Assembly (NCBI GenBank): GCA_030145325.1
Contig: JAQYVW010000022.1
Coordinates: forward strand, 1-40,872
Direction: 5' to 3'
DNA length: 40,872 nucleotides
Origin: Desulfurivibrionaceae bacterium
GTDB lineage: Bacteria > Desulfobacterota > Desulfobulbia > Desulfobulbales > UBA5123
Numbering within the stretch: the stretch's first letter is position 1; every line of letters starts with the position of its first letter. The position numbers and the translations under genes were made by a program. Shown here piece by piece: positions 24,101 through 34,300 of this stretch. Under the pieces are notes generated by a model. It worked only from the letters and a program-made list of their open reading frames with translations, was not told where the DNA came from and ran no database searches.

Positions 24101-25482
24101 ATGGCCCAAGCATTAATGACGCAGATGGGCGATCCAGCGCTGACCTTCATTGTCGAGAAATGGCGGCCCGCATCGACTGGGCGGTGCGATTGCGTTGGTT
24201 CTTCGTGCTGGCAAGCCTGGCGGTGGCTTTTCTGTTGCCGATGGTTAATGAACCATTGCGGGCGGGGAAGTGTTTTCTGTGGGTGGGGCTAGCGTTGGCG
24301 TTGACGAATTTCCTGGCCCAGCGTCGTTTGCAGGCCCTGGTTGTTCGGAGCCGCGCCGAGGCAGGCACTTTACGGATTCTCTGCTTGGTCCAGGTGGTGG
24401 GCGATTATCTGGCTTTGAGTGTGGTGGCTTACGCCTTGGGCAGTGTGGAGACGCCGGTGATGTTTCTGCTCTTGCCCAACTGTATTTTGGCGGCCCTCTA
24501 TTTCCCGCCTCTACAAAGTTTGGCCATTGCCTTGCTGGGGCTTGGGCTGGTGTTGTTGCCGTTGGCCTTGGAGTTTGTCGGGCTGTTGGCGCCGGTGATC
24601 ATCTTTACCCCCGGCTACCGGGAGATTATTGTCAGCTCGCCGTTGATCTTGGGAAGTTATCTGGCCTCGTTGGTCTGCTGTGTGCTGTTTTGCTGGTATC
24701 TGGCGGTGGTGATTCGGCGGAGCCTCCTTGCCAATGAAGAGGAGCTTGAGACGCGCTACAAACAGTTGCTGGCCGTCAGTCGGCAGAAGACGTCTTCGGT
24801 GTTGCATGGTGCCCATGAGCTGAAAGCGCCGCTGGCAGCGATCAGGAGTTATGCTTCCACCATGCGGGATGGCTATACCGGCCCGTTACCGAAAAAAGCG
24901 CTCCAGGTGGTGGAACGCATCGGGGTGCGGTGCGACCGGCTGCTGAATATGACCAGCGACATCATCAGGCTGGGCAATCTGCAAGGGGCGGTGCGAGTAG
25001 ACGAGGTTTTTCACCCCCTGGCACTTATGCCGCTGTTGGCCGAGTTGGTAGCCGAGGCAACTGCAGCGGGACAGGGGCGGGAGATAACGGTGCATTTGGT
25101 TCCGCCGGATGAAGAGGTGTGGGTGTTGGCTACCGAGGAGCATTTGCGCACCCTGTTTTTAAACCTGCTGCTCAATGCGGTGCAGTATTCCCGCCCCGGT
25201 GGTGAGGTTGGGGTTGCGCTGGCCCTGGCGGATAATCAGGTTACCGTTTCTGTGCGTGATCATGGCATCGGGATTGGTTTTGCAGAGGTGGGTTTGATTT
25301 TTGAGGAGTATTACCGAACCCCTGCCGCTGTTCATCATTATGGCGAAGGCGATGGACTGGGTCTTGCCATTGTTAAAGCTATTTCCACTTTGTTGGGAGC
25401 TGAAATTCAGGTTAGCAGCGAGGTAGGAAACGGCACTGTTGTCAGGGTGACCTTCGCCACGGTGGCGGCCAAGGTTGCTTGA
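24097..25482 (+). CDS. Membrane histidine kinase in the hydrogenase operon
   Basis: A kinase of 461 aa. Residues ~30-207 hold about six hydrophobic segments with only short loops, so there is no large periplasmic sensor. A short coiled linker (210-230) leads to the H box with H240 in HELKAPLAAIRSY, the N box NLLLNAVQYSRPGG, G1 DHGIGI, F box FEEYY and G2 GDGLGLAIV; all ATP-binding motifs are intact. The ATG overlaps the stop of the maturation protease (ATGA), tying its synthesis to hydrogenase production. The signal may be membrane or quinone redox state; this is inference. Its likely partner is the receiver encoded 21 bases downstream. Confidence 0.9.
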   Translation: MNGPSINDADGRSSADLHCREMAARIDWAVRLRWFFVLASLAVAFLLPMVNEPLRAGKCFLWVGLALALTNFLAQRRLQALVVRSRAEAGTLRILCLVQVVGDYLALSVVAYALGSVETPVMFLLLPNCILAALYFPPLQSLAIALLGLGLVLLPLALEFVGLLAPVIIFTPGYREIIVSSPLILGSYLASLVCCVLFCWYLAVVIRRSLLANEEELETRYKQLLAVSRQKTSSVLHGAHELKAPLAAIRSYASTMRDGYTGPLPKKALQVVERIGVRCDRLLNMTSDIIRLGNLQGAVRVDEVFHPLALMPLLAELVAEATAAGQGREITVHLVPPDEEVWVLATEEHLRTLFLNLLLNAVQYSRPGGEVGVALALADNQVTVSVRDHGIGIGFAEVGLIFEEYYRTPAAVHHYGEGDGLGLAIVKAISTLLGAEIQVSSEVGNGTVVRVTFATVAAKVA

Positions 25483-25503
25483 GCGAAAAAAAGGAGGGAG
25501 GAA

Positions 25504-25905
25504 ATGGCCAGAATATTGATCATCGACGATGATCTGGATGTGGTGGAAAGTCTGACCATGGTTCTTGAGGGCAATGGTCATCTGGTGGTGGCGCGTTTTA
25601 CCACTGCCGATCTCTTGGCGACGGTGAAAGAGGCGCACCCTGACCTGATCATTCTTGATGTGGTTTTTCCCGGTGACGATCAAGCCGGGTTCAAGGCCGC
25701 CCGTCTGCTGGCCGGGGACAGAGAAGTGCAGCATCTGCCGGTGTTGATGCTTTCCGCTGTTAATCAGTTGAGTAATCTCGGTTTCAGCTTCAGTGAAAAG
25801 GATATCAGCCGTGATTTTCTGCCGGTGACGGGATTTCTTGAAAAACCGGTGGAGCCAGCTTGCTTGTTGGCCAAGGTTGCTTCCTTGCTGCGCCCAAACC
25901 CTTAA
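25504..25905 (+). CDS. Single-domain response regulator
   Basis: A CheY-like receiver of 133 aa with acidic residues D8-D10, phospho-acceptor D52 in IILDVVFPGDD, and the lysine of FLEKPVEP. No DNA-binding or enzymatic output domain follows, so it must pass its state by protein contact or phosphotransfer. The loop after D52 is slightly extended, and a longer insertion (SNLGFSFSEKDISRDFLPVT) precedes the lysine. A strong ribosome site (GGAGGGAGG) suggests high expression. It is the last gene of the hydrogenase operon, closed by a terminator. Confidence 0.9.
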   Translation: MARILIIDDDLDVVESLTMVLEGNGHLVVARFTTADLLATVKEAHPDLIILDVVFPGDDQAGFKAARLLAGDREVQHLPVLMLSAVNQLSNLGFSFSEKDISRDFLPVTGFLEKPVEPACLLAKVASLLRPNP

Positions 25906-25918
25906 GGCGGAGCCACAA

Positions 25919-25966
25919 AGAAAAAAGGTGCATCGGCGTCCTGAAACGTCAATGCACCTTTTTTAT
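25919..25966. terminator. Bidirectional intrinsic terminator
   Basis: AAAAAAGGTGCAT (25921-25933) pairs with ATGCACCTTTTTT (25952-25964). The A and T runs on either side make it functional for both the hydrogenase operon (plus) and the chemoreceptor gene (minus). Confidence 0.88.
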
Positions 25967-25987
25967 CTAAAAGTTTGTTCAGAATAT

Positions 25988-27610
25988 CTAAAAATCCTCG
26001 AAATCATCCTCGTCAAAGGGGATCACGTCCTTGGCCGCAGTTAACTTGGTGACGGGTTTAGCGGCTGCGGGCGGCGGCAGAGTGTCCGACTGTTTTCTTT
26101 TGTCGATAGTTCCTTTTGGTGTCGTCTGGGTTTGACATTTGTCATCCTTGGCAATGTCACCGTACGATATCTTGCCGCTGGCCTTTTGCCCCTTGGTGCC
26201 GTTTACCAGCAGCACCAGTTGTTCGACCAGCTTCTCGATATCCTTGGCCTGACCGTTCATCTTCTGTGAGGCGTCAGCTGCTTCCTCGGCATTCATAGCC
26301 GTATGCTGGGTTACCTTGTCAATCTCGCCCATGGCTTGATTCACCTGGGTGATGCCTTGAGACTGTTCCTGAGAAGCGACAGTGATTTCAGCAACGATGC
26401 TGCCAGCCTTGGCGGTACGATCAGCGACTTCGCCGAAAGCTTGACTGGTTTTTTCCACCAGTTGCGAGCCGCTCTGGACCTTGCTGACTGTGCCCTCAAT
26501 GAGCCCGGCGGTATCCTTAGCCGCGTCGGCTGCGCGCATGGCCAGATTTCGTACTTCATCAGCAACCACCGCAAAACCTGCCCCGGCCTCACCGGCCCGA
26601 GCTGCTTCAACTGCTGCATTGAGAGCCAGCAGATTGGTTTGAAAGGCGATTTCGTCAATGGTTTTGATGATCTTTGAGGTTTCTTCGCTGGCCTGGGTGA
26701 TTTCCACCATGGAACCGGTCAGTTCGGTCATGGACTCATTGGCTGTGCCCACCACCTGATTGGCATCCTTGATAATGTTGTCCGCCTGAGAAGAGTTTTC
26801 GGCGTTTTGGCGGGTCATAGTGGAGATTTCTTCAAGGGAGGCTGATGTTTCTTCAATGGATGCCGCCTCCTTGGCGACACCTTCGGACAACTGGTTGCTG
26901 ACTGCGGAAATTTGTGCCGAAGCGGAGACCATCTCCATGCTGCCCTTGTTGAGGCCGTGAATGATACGGTTAACCGGCTTGACGATCAGCCGGGCGAGGC
27001 TGAAGAAGATTACCAGGCAGAGAATGAGGACGCCGCCAATGGTTGATATTGCCGAAAAGATGATGGTGTGGCGGTTTGAGGCCTCTGTTTTCTGGCGGTT
27101 CTTTTCGAGCACGGTCTGGATTCGGTTGGTGATGGCGGCAATGTTTTCCTGCACTGATATAAGACTTAGACCGATCTCCACACTACCCACCGAATCCCCT
27201 TCAAACAGGATATCATGGCGGATGATTTCAGCATTGCCGACATCTGCAGGCTTTTGGGTGAGGGGGTTACCTTCTTTGCCGTAAAAAACAACAGAGACCA
27301 CATCCGGATCGGTATCAGCACTTTGCACCAGTTGTTCAAGGGCGGCAAAGTCGTATCCGGCAATAAGCCCCGCCGCAGCGTTGGCCATCAATGTGCCGAG
27401 GGATTCTCCTTTACGGATGAGGTTGCTGTGAAGAAGTTTTTCTTCCTGCGCTTGTTCCGCCTTGATGAGGCCGACAAAGGAGTCGGCCTCATCTTGTTGG
27501 GCGGTTCTGGCAATGATGCTGATCTGTGTCACCAATCCGGCAATCAAGAGTAGGGTCAGTAATGAGACAAGCGAGATGAATTTCGCAGTAATGCCATAAC
27601 CTTGTAGCAT
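25988..27610 (-). CDS. Methyl-accepting chemotaxis protein
   Basis: A chemoreceptor of 540 aa. A first membrane helix (about 8-30), a periplasmic region of ~150 residues with no named fold recognised, a second helix (about 183-206) followed by a short HAMP-like stretch ([19 protein letters not shown]), and a long coiled signalling domain. The highly conserved hairpin tip reads [24 protein letters not shown] in overlapping blocks. The C terminus is a flexible Lys/Pro/Ala-rich tail ending DEDDFEDF, a form seen in other deltaproteobacterial receptors; it may serve as a docking tail for methylation enzymes. It begins 2 bases after the binding-protein gene, whose 3' end contains its AGGAG ribosome site, so the pair is an operon. 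Confidence 0.93.
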   Translation of the reverse strand: MLQGYGITAKFISLVSLLTLLLIAGLVTQISIIARTAQQDEADSFVGLIKAEQAQEEKLLHSNLIRKGESLGTLMANAAAGLIAGYDFAALEQLVQSADTDPDVVSVVFYGKEGNPLTQKPADVGNAEIIRHDILFEGDSVGSVEIGLSLISVQENIAAITNRIQTVLEKNRQKTEASNRHTIIFSAISTIGGVLILCLVIFFSLARLIVKPVNRIIHGLNKGSMEMVSASAQISAVSNQLSEGVAKEAASIEETSASLEEISTMTRQNAENSSQADNIIKDANQVVGTANESMTELTGSMVEITQASEETSKIIKTIDEIAFQTNLLALNAAVEAARAGEAGAGFAVVADEVRNLAMRAADAAKDTAGLIEGTVSKVQSGSQLVEKTSQAFGEVADRTAKAGSIVAEITVASQEQSQGITQVNQAMGEIDKVTQHTAMNAEEAADASQKMNGQAKDIEKLVEQLVLLVNGTKGQKASGKISYGDIAKDDKCQTQTTPKGTIDKRKQSDTLPPPAAAKPVTKLTAAKDVIPFDEDDFEDF

Positions 27611-27612
27611 CT

Positions 27613-28509
27613 TTATTCTCCTGCAAAAGCGCCGTATTTAATAGCCCGCAGACAGTCGGCAACCGGGGTGTAATTAGCCGGGGTTGTCCAACCGACAATC
27701 TTGGCGGCCTTGGCAGCCGGATCTGAGGTTTTCATGGCAATTAATGCTGCTTCTACCTTGTCGGCCAGCGCCTTATTGGTGGAGGCGAGAGCGGCCATGG
27801 GCCATTCGGGATAGAGTTGGGTGGAGTGGACAAAGGGGAAGTCATCCTTTACTTGATGGAGGATGCGGAAATCACTCATCTTGATCTTTCCCTCGTCCTG
27901 CATCCGTTCAAGGGTGTCGCTGCGGACGGTGCCCACATCAACAGAGCCATTTTTTACCGCCAAGACCACGTTGTCGTGTTTGCCGCCTTCGATGAAGGCT
28001 GCGGTGTCTTTTTCCAGGTTGATACCGTTGTCCATCAGTAGTCGCCAGGCCATGTGGGCGCCGCCCAGAGAGGAGCGCTTGACACACATGAATTTTTTTC
28101 CCTTGATGTCGTTAAGGGTGTTGATCGAGCTGTCTTTACGGACAAGGATGACGCCGCCGAAACTCTTTAAGGCCTTACCACCACGGGAATTTATCATGGT
28201 GGAGATGGCCCGTACATGGTGTTTCTTCTCCATTCCAACAAAAAAAGCGGGGTTGGCAAGCATGAAGTCAATCTTTTTAGTGGCGACTGCCGGCTCGATG
28301 GCGGTGAATTTTAATGGTACGATGGAGCATTTTTCACCGGTTTTTTGGCTCAGATAGGCGGCGGTGGCGCCCCATTTTTTCATGGCTTTGGCCGCGCCAC
28401 GTTTGGCGAGGACGCCGACTTTGAAATCTGCGTTGGCGTTGGCGGCAAATCCCATATGGAGGATAAAAGCCGCGCAGAGTAAGCCGATGATTTTGGTTGT
28501 TCTGTTCAT
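27613..28509 (-). CDS. Phosphate/phosphonate-type periplasmic binding protein (PhnD-like)
   Basis: A protein of 298 aa with a signal peptide ending FAANANA. The mature part has the type 2 periplasmic-binding fold of PhnD proteins: [10 protein letters not shown] at the start, [37 protein letters not shown], and the helix [13 protein letters not shown]. No permease or ATPase genes are next to it; instead it is directly upstream of the chemoreceptor gene. That context suggests that it presents a ligand to the receptor rather than feeding a transporter. PhnD-like domains also occur in sensors such as the tetrathionate sensor TtrS, so the ligand need not be a phosphonate. A GAGGG ribosome site precedes the ATG. 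Confidence 0.88.
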   Translation of the reverse strand: MNRTTKIIGLLCAAFILHMGFAANANADFKVGVLAKRGAAKAMKKWGATAAYLSQKTGEKCSIVPLKFTAIEPAVATKKIDFMLANPAFFVGMEKKHHVRAISTMINSRGGKALKSFGGVILVRKDSSINTLNDIKGKKFMCVKRSSLGGAHMAWRLLMDNGINLEKDTAAFIEGGKHDNVVLAVKNGSVDVGTVRSDTLERMQDEGKIKMSDFRILHQVKDDFPFVHSTQLYPEWPMAALASTNKALADKVEAALIAMKTSDPAAKAAKIVGWTTPANYTPVADCLRAIKYGAFAGE

Positions 28510-28683
28510 GTTGTCCCTCTTTTTGTGGTTAAGTGGATCGAGAAGTCATGTACTTTGTATACAACTGGTATTGATATTGAATACTACAGTATAGCAATCA
28601 GGAGCTTCCTTTAACACGTTTTTTTTATTTTTTCTTTATTACTTTCTGTGGTTTCAGGTTGTTACAGCCTGAAAATCTGCAAA

Positions 28684-28696
28684 TTGTAATTTACAA
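28684..28696. promoter_or_regulatory. 13-bp palindrome, possible operator
   Basis: TTGTAA (28684-28689) and TTACAA (28691-28696) are perfect inverted arms around a single T, midway between two divergent genes. The binding protein is unknown. Confidence 0.35.
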
Positions 28697-28847
28697 CGAA
28701 TGCCAAAAAGATGTTGTATTGTGCGGTTGAATTGAGATACTTGCTAATCATTACAATTGCGATTTGTGGCGCATAGTGAAGAGATGGTGACCATCTCCCT
28801 GTATGTTTTGCATGGGTGGGAAGTTATCGGACAATTTTTGAAAGAGA

Positions 28848-28876
28848 TTGACCTTTGCGAACATTATATTAATAAT
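28848..28876 (+). promoter_or_regulatory. Sigma-70-type promoter of rpoH
   Basis: TTGACC at 28848-28853, a 17-base spacer, then AATAAT at 28871-28876; each box matches five of six consensus bases. Start would be near 28883, giving a ~90-nt leader before the ATG at 28975. Confidence 0.55.
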
Positions 28877-28878
28877 GT
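28861..28878. promoter_or_regulatory. Palindrome overlapping the rpoH -10 box
   Basis: ACATTAT (28861-28867) and ATAATGT (28872-28878) are perfect 7-base arms with a 4-base spacer covering the -10 element, the usual place for a repressor site. It is not a CIRCE or other heat-shock operator I recognise. Confidence 0.4.
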
Positions 28879-28974
28879 CAGATTCCCTTAATTCGTAGGT
28901 TGAAAAAGTTTGCCATCTGTTCCGTTCCAGATCTTAACTTTGGGCGGGGCAGTGATAAGTTGCACGGTCTTGTT

Positions 28975-29961
28975 ATGGATAAAAAAAACAAAAACGAACC
29001 TGAGATTATTGATATCGATTTGGTCGGGGAGATTCCAGCCGGTCATCAGCCCCTGGTGAGTATGCCGGATAGTAAGCATTTGCCGGCTACCACCCAGGCC
29101 GGGCTGCAACGTTATCTGCACGAGATCAGTCAGTATCCACTTCTCTCTCGTGAGGAGACTGATGAGTTGGCGAAGCGTTTCCAGGAAACCGGCGATCAGG
29201 AGGTGGCTTATCGGTTGGTGACCGCCAACCTGCGTCTGGTGGTTAAGGTGGCCATGGATTTTCAGAAATACTGGATGCAGAATTTTCTCGATCTGATCCA
29301 AGAGGGCAATGTCGGCCTAGTGCAGGCGGTGAAAAAATTTGATCCTTATCGCGGGGTTAAGTTTTCATACTATGCGGCGTATTGGATTAGAGCTTATATC
29401 CTTAAACATATAATGGATAACTGGCGGCTGGTGAAGATCGGCACTACCCAGGCGCAGCGGAAACTCTTTTTCAGCCTCAATAAGGAGAAGAAGCTCCTTG
29501 AGTCGCAGGGTTTTAAGCCCGAGGTGAAATTACTGGCTGAGCGGCTCAACGTCAAAGAGAGTGAGGTCATCGAGATGACCCAGCGCATGGATGGCTGGGA
29601 CGTTTCTCTGGAAAGTCCGGTGGGTGATGATTCCCGCGAGGAGAAGAAAAATTTTCTGCCTGATCAGGGTGCTTCCGTAGAGGATAATGTTGCTGACCAG
29701 GAGATTAAGGAGCGCATCGCTGATCTTCTCGTCAAGATGGGTACGATGATGAATGAGAAGGAAGTGGTGATCTTGACTGGCAGGTTGTTAACTGACGAGC
29801 CCATGACCTTGCAGGATATTGCCGACCAGTTTCATATCTCACGGGAACGGGTGCGCCAGATAGAGGCGAATCTGCTTAAAAAGATGAAAGCCTTTATTGA
29901 AGAAGAAATGCCTGATCTCAAGGATTTTCTCGTGGAAACATTGGATCAGTGGCGGGTATGA
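28975..29961 (+). CDS. rpoH: RNA polymerase heat-shock sigma factor (sigma-32 type)
   Basis: A group 3-like sigma-70 family factor of 328 aa. Region 1.2 (LQRYLHEISQYPLLSREET) is followed by region 2 (NLRLVVKVAMDFQ; DLIQEGNVGLVQAVKKFDPYRGVKFSYYAAYWIRAYI in overlapping parts), the RpoH box QRKLFFSLNKEKK that separates sigma-32 from RpoD, and region 4 with a helix-turn-helix (MTLQDIADQFHISRERVRQIEANLLKKMK). The ATG at 28975 matches family length, but lacks a ribosome site; in-frame TTG codons at 28960 (after GGGG) and 28900 are alternatives. An unusual N-terminal extension (~40 residues, acidic) precedes region 1.2 whichever start is used. Confidence 0.9.
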   Translation: MDKKNKNEPEIIDIDLVGEIPAGHQPLVSMPDSKHLPATTQAGLQRYLHEISQYPLLSREETDELAKRFQETGDQEVAYRLVTANLRLVVKVAMDFQKYWMQNFLDLIQEGNVGLVQAVKKFDPYRGVKFSYYAAYWIRAYILKHIMDNWRLVKIGTTQAQRKLFFSLNKEKKLLESQGFKPEVKLLAERLNVKESEVIEMTQRMDGWDVSLESPVGDDSREEKKNFLPDQGASVEDNVADQEIKERIADLLVKMGTMMNEKEVVILTGRLLTDEPMTLQDIADQFHISRERVRQIEANLLKKMKAFIEEEMPDLKDFLVETLDQWRV

Positions 29962-30036
29962 TTTTTACTTTTAGCCATCGTTTGCGGTACGATTCGCTTT
30001 TGCGAGTCCATCATATACAATAATTGCAGAGAGAGA

Positions 30037-31239
30037 ATGTCATCAATGCAAGTCCCATTACTTGACTTGAAAGCTCAATTAGCGCCGCTGCGGGAAGAGA
30101 TTCTCCGTGAGGTCACTGATGTTATAGATTCCACCCGTTATATCATGGGGCCCAAGGTGGATGAACTTGAAAGAAACATTGCCGCCTATTGCGGAACCCC
30201 CTTTGCGCTGGGTGTTTCCAGTGGCACGGATGCGCTATTGGTGGCTCTGATGGCCATGGGGGTGGGGCCGGGTGATTTGGTTGTCACCAGTTCCTATACC
30301 TTTTTCGCCACTGTCGGCAGTATCCTGCGCCTGGGGGCACGGCCGCTCTTTGTTGATATTGATCCGTGCACCTATAATATCTCTCCCGAGAAGATGGCTG
30401 AGATCCTTGCCGCCGACCCGGCCCGGACGGCAAAAATAAAGGTAATTCTACCGGTACATTTGTATGGGCAGTGCGCGGATATGGTCAGGATTCTGCCCTT
30501 GGCTGAGAAATATGGGATCCCGGTGCTGGAGGATGCGGCGCAGGCCATTGGCGCAGATTACCCCATGGTTGTCAATGGTGAGACAGAGTGGCGGAAGGCC
30601 GGTTCCATGGGAACGGCAGGATGTTTTTCCTTTTTTCCCAGTAAAAACCTGGGTGGGATCGGCGATGGCGGGATGATCGTCAGCTGTGATCAGGAGCTGG
30701 ATAAGCGGATGCGAATAATCCGTGTCCATGGTGATGCGGGCGGTTATGAGCATCGCGTGGTGGGTGGTAATTTTCGACTTGATCCTCTTCAGGCCACGGT
30801 TTTGAGTGTCAAGTTGCCGCATTTGCCAGTCTGGCATGGTGGTCGGCGTGAGAATGCCGCTGTTTATAATCGTTTGTTTACTGAAGCGGGATTGGTCGAC
30901 TCCGGTAAGATCCGCTTGCCGCAGGCGGTATATAAAGAAGCGGCAGAGTCTTCCCCCGATGCTCCTGAGTATCATATCTATAATCAGTATGTGGTTCGGG
31001 TGGAAGAGCGGGATGCGGTGATTCGTTTCCTCCATGAGGAGGGAGTGGGGGCGGCGATTTATTATCCCGTGCCCCTCCATCGCCAGCAATGCCTGGCTGG
31101 GCTTGGCTATGACCATGTTCAGCTGCCGGAAACGGAAAAGGCGGCTAAGGAAACTCTGGCTTTGCCGATTTATCCTGAATTAAGTGAAGAGATGCTTGCC
31201 CATGTGGTGGGTCGGATTGCAGCCTATTTCGCTGGTTGA
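30037..31239 (+). CDS. DegT/DnrJ/EryC1/StrS-family PLP-dependent sugar aminotransferase
   Basis: Transfers an amino group from glutamate to a keto-sugar nucleotide, making amino sugars for lipopolysaccharide, capsule or glycoproteins. Family marks: VPLLDLKAQ at the N terminus, SGTDALLVALMAMGVGPGD, VHLYGQCADM, EDAAQAIGA, and the PLP lysine in FFPSKNLGGIGDGG. The late segment GVGAAIYYPVPLHRQQCL is typical of the WbpE/FdtB branch. The length (400 aa) is standard. A GAGAGAGA purine tract precedes the ATG. A strong terminator follows, so it is a single-gene unit or the end of a transcript begun at rpoH (75-base gap). Confidence 0.92.
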   Translation: MSSMQVPLLDLKAQLAPLREEILREVTDVIDSTRYIMGPKVDELERNIAAYCGTPFALGVSSGTDALLVALMAMGVGPGDLVVTSSYTFFATVGSILRLGARPLFVDIDPCTYNISPEKMAEILAADPARTAKIKVILPVHLYGQCADMVRILPLAEKYGIPVLEDAAQAIGADYPMVVNGETEWRKAGSMGTAGCFSFFPSKNLGGIGDGGMIVSCDQELDKRMRIIRVHGDAGGYEHRVVGGNFRLDPLQATVLSVKLPHLPVWHGGRRENAAVYNRLFTEAGLVDSGKIRLPQAVYKEAAESSPDAPEYHIYNQYVVRVEERDAVIRFLHEEGVGAAIYYPVPLHRQQCLAGLGYDHVQLPETEKAAKETLALPIYPELSEEMLAHVVGRIAAYFAG

Positions 31240-31280
31240 GTGGATAAGGTAATAAACTGTTTGCCTTCTAGTTTTCTTTG

Positions 31281-31326
31281 ACACGCACATTGCGCCATTA
31301 TTGACGCTGTGCGTGTTTTCTATTTT
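31281..31326 (+). terminator. Intrinsic terminator after the aminotransferase gene
   Basis: ACACGCACA (31281-31289) and TGTGCGTGT (31308-31316) form a perfect 9-bp stem, with an inner GCG/CGC pairing, followed by TTTCTATTTT. It ends 17 bases before the next start codon, so the promoter for the TPR gene is not obviously separate; partial read-through is possible. Confidence 0.8.
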
Positions 31327-31343
31327 ATGCTACAAGAGAATGC

Positions 31344-34300
31344 ATGGCTGAAATTTTCAAATATAGACCTCAAATGTTGTCGGATACCCGTTTGCCGCCA
31401 GCGTTTCGTTTGGTTGTCTCCTCTTTGCCGGTGCTGTTGTGGTGCTTTGGAGCGACGTTGATGGGTGCCCAGTGGTGCGTTGCCGCTCCAGCAACAGCCT
31501 CTATTGTGCCGTCTCGGCAGGTCGAACAGTTACAGCAAGAGGTGCCGGAGTGGAAACGGTCATGGGATACGGCGCGGCGGATGGTCTTGGCGGGAGATTA
31601 TTCAGCTGCGGCAGGCATGTATGAATCGTTGTTGGTTCAGAGACCGGGGCTAGAAGAGGCGCGTTGGGAGTTGGCAGAGATCTATATCCAGCAGCGGGCT
31701 TGGTCGCAGGCTGTTTCCTTATTGGAACGGTTGCTTGATGGCAGTCCGGAGCGTGGTGATTATCTTAATGCTCTGGCGAAGGTTATGGAGGCGCAGAAGC
31801 ATTGGGGGCGAGCCGTTGAGCTTTTCGCCAGGGTGCTTGAGAAATATCCTGCTGATATGGTTGCTGTTCAGGGGATGGGTAGGGGGTTGCTGGCCTTAAA
31901 CCGTCCGGGGGATGCCCTGCCGTATATTGAACGTGCTTATCGGCAGGATTCAGGTGATCAGCAACGCCGTCTTGCCCTTGCTGATTTGGCATATGGTTTG
32001 GGTGAATATGAGCTTGCCCGGCCCCATCTGGTGGCTTTGGCAACACCTGGCAATGTATCTTCTGAAATACTCATGAAAGCGGCCCGGCTGCATGAAAAAC
32101 TCGGTCTCCAGAACCTGGCGGTGATTTACTGGCAACGGCTTCTCAAAAGAAGTGAAAACCTTCTTGAGGCGCATCAGCGGTTGGCGGTTTTTTTCGAGAA
32201 AGCTGGTGATTTTGTCAAGGCGCTGCCGCATCTTCGCTATCAGAGTCTTCTTGCCCCAGAGGATGCCTCTCTTTGGTTGCGGATTGCGAAAGCGTTGCTG
32301 GCGACCTCTCGCCGTAAGGAAGCGCTTTCGTATCTTGATCGGTATGTGGCAGCGGTTCCTGATGATATTGATGCCCTTGAGATGTTGGTTAACCTTTATG
32401 CTCAGCAAGGAGAGAAAGTCGCGGCGGCAGCGCGTCTCGACAGTTTTTTCGCCGTCAAGGAGCAGTCTGATACTGGTCGAGTCAAGCAAGCGGCGCGTTT
32501 GTATGAAGCTGCGGGGCGCTTTGCGGAGGCGGTCACGGCTTATCGGCGTTATCTTTCCCTGGCCGGATCCGATCAGGATGCCAAGCAAGCTATGGCGGTG
32601 AATTTGCGGAGATTAGGCGTTCGCGGTCGTTTTAAAACGCTGACGAAATTCGCCGAGGAGGGGGCGCCATCCTCGGCGGTCAGTCTGGCAGAATATCGAA
32701 TGATGATTGCCTCCTCATTTGTTGCTGGTGGGTTGTGGAGCCGTGCCATCGCTCTTTATGAGTTGGTGATATCTGAAAATACTTCCCTGGCGCCACAGGG
32801 GCTGCTGGCTTTAAGTGATCTGTATGTGGAAATGGGGTTGCCCTATGAAGCGGAGCAGTCGTTGCGGCAGGCCTTGCTGAATAATGATGATCCGGGGCCG
32901 GTTTTGTTCCGTCTCTTTGAATTGGCAATCCTCGTTGGCAATGTGGATGATGCTGCGCTTTGGCAACAGCAAATTGCTCTCCTGGCAAAAGGCTCGTTGC
33001 CGTCATGGCAGGTGCAACTGTCTTATGCACGTTTGGCAGCGGCACGAGGGGAGAATTGGCTTGCTATTCGTAGCTGTCAGCGTTTGTTAGCAACGTTGAC
33101 TAATATGCAAGATCCGGTTGTGGCTAATGCACGTTTTGAGATTAGAGAGGCCATGGCCGGTTTTTCCATGGAGATTGGTGATTATATCTCCGCCCGCCGA
33201 CAACTTGAAAAAGTCATGGCTGCGGATCATTCGCCTGAACTTTCCGTGCTGGTGCTGTTGCAACAACTGTATCTACAGATTGGTCTGCCGGAAAAAGCAG
33301 GTGAAGTATTTCTCACCGCGCTTTCCCAGGCGGATGGAATGGATGAAGGGTTGTTACGCCTGGCCGATCTCTATCGTCGCCGGGGGATGGTGGACGCCAT
33401 GGGTAAGGTAGCGTCGTTGATTGGTCAGCGGTTGCCGGATTCTCCTCGGGCTGTCCTTCTTGAGGCTGAGGCGTGCCGGTTGGCGGGTCAGTTCGGCAAG
33501 GCTGAAGATGTGCTGCAACCAATGGTGGTTCGTTATCAAGGTGAGAGTGGTGCCGCCGTTTTTCTGCTCCGGTTGCTTTTTGCCCATGGGCGCTTTACCG
33601 AGGCTCTGGCCCTGGATGATCGGTTGGTTATGGCTAGCTTTGGGCGGCCGGATGTCATGCTTCTCCGCGCCAGGATCTTGTGGGCCCTTGATCGTCGTCC
33701 AGAAGCGATTAAGGTTTATAAAACCTTCTTGACTCCATCTGTAGCCTGTCGCTTGCAAGATGAAATTGAAGAACAGGGGCTTTCTTCTCCGCCTCTGGTT
33801 GCGGAACCGACTTTTTGGCAGATTATCACCCTGCGCGGAGAAGAACCTGTTGGCTTTATTGATACCATCATGGCGGCTGAGTACGTTGCCGCTGCCAAGG
33901 GTGATTCCCTCCGGCAACGGTTTAATGCTGTTGCGGTGCGGTATTTTGCCAGATATAAGTGGCAGAAGCGTTTCTTAAACGAGGATGCCGCCCGCTGTGC
34001 TGAGCAACGCAAGGATTTCTTTTATGCGGTCAGGCAATATCAGGCCGTCTTGCGGGCTGATCCGGATAGTTTTTCCTTGCTCTTTGATCTTGCCCGGATT
34101 TACCGCTGCCTGGGCTGGCTGGGCAAAGAAGCAGGGGTCTACGAGCAGTTGGCTACCCAGGAAGTTGATTTCCCGGGCCTTACTGAGGCCAGGCAGCGTA
34201 ATCTCTTAAAGAGAAGGCCCTTGGCCGCTGTTTCCTACGGTTACCAAGAGGAAGATGGCCGGGAAGGGTATAAAAATATGCGGAGAGACTGGCAGGAAGC

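Larger units (their letters stand above)
28510..28974. other. Divergent regulatory region between the binding-protein gene and rpoH
   Basis: AT-rich, no coding frame supported. It contains a TTGTAA-T-TTACAA palindrome (28684-28696), a smaller CAGG/CCTG hairpin just before it, and the rpoH promoter with an overlapping palindrome (28848-28878). The divergent promoter for the binding-protein gene should lie between 28510 and 28680 but was not pinned down. Confidence 0.6.

Noticed and set aside
30448-31116. 222-codon minus-strand frame opposite the aminotransferase gene
   Set aside because: Shadow of a well-conserved PLP enzyme with intact motifs.
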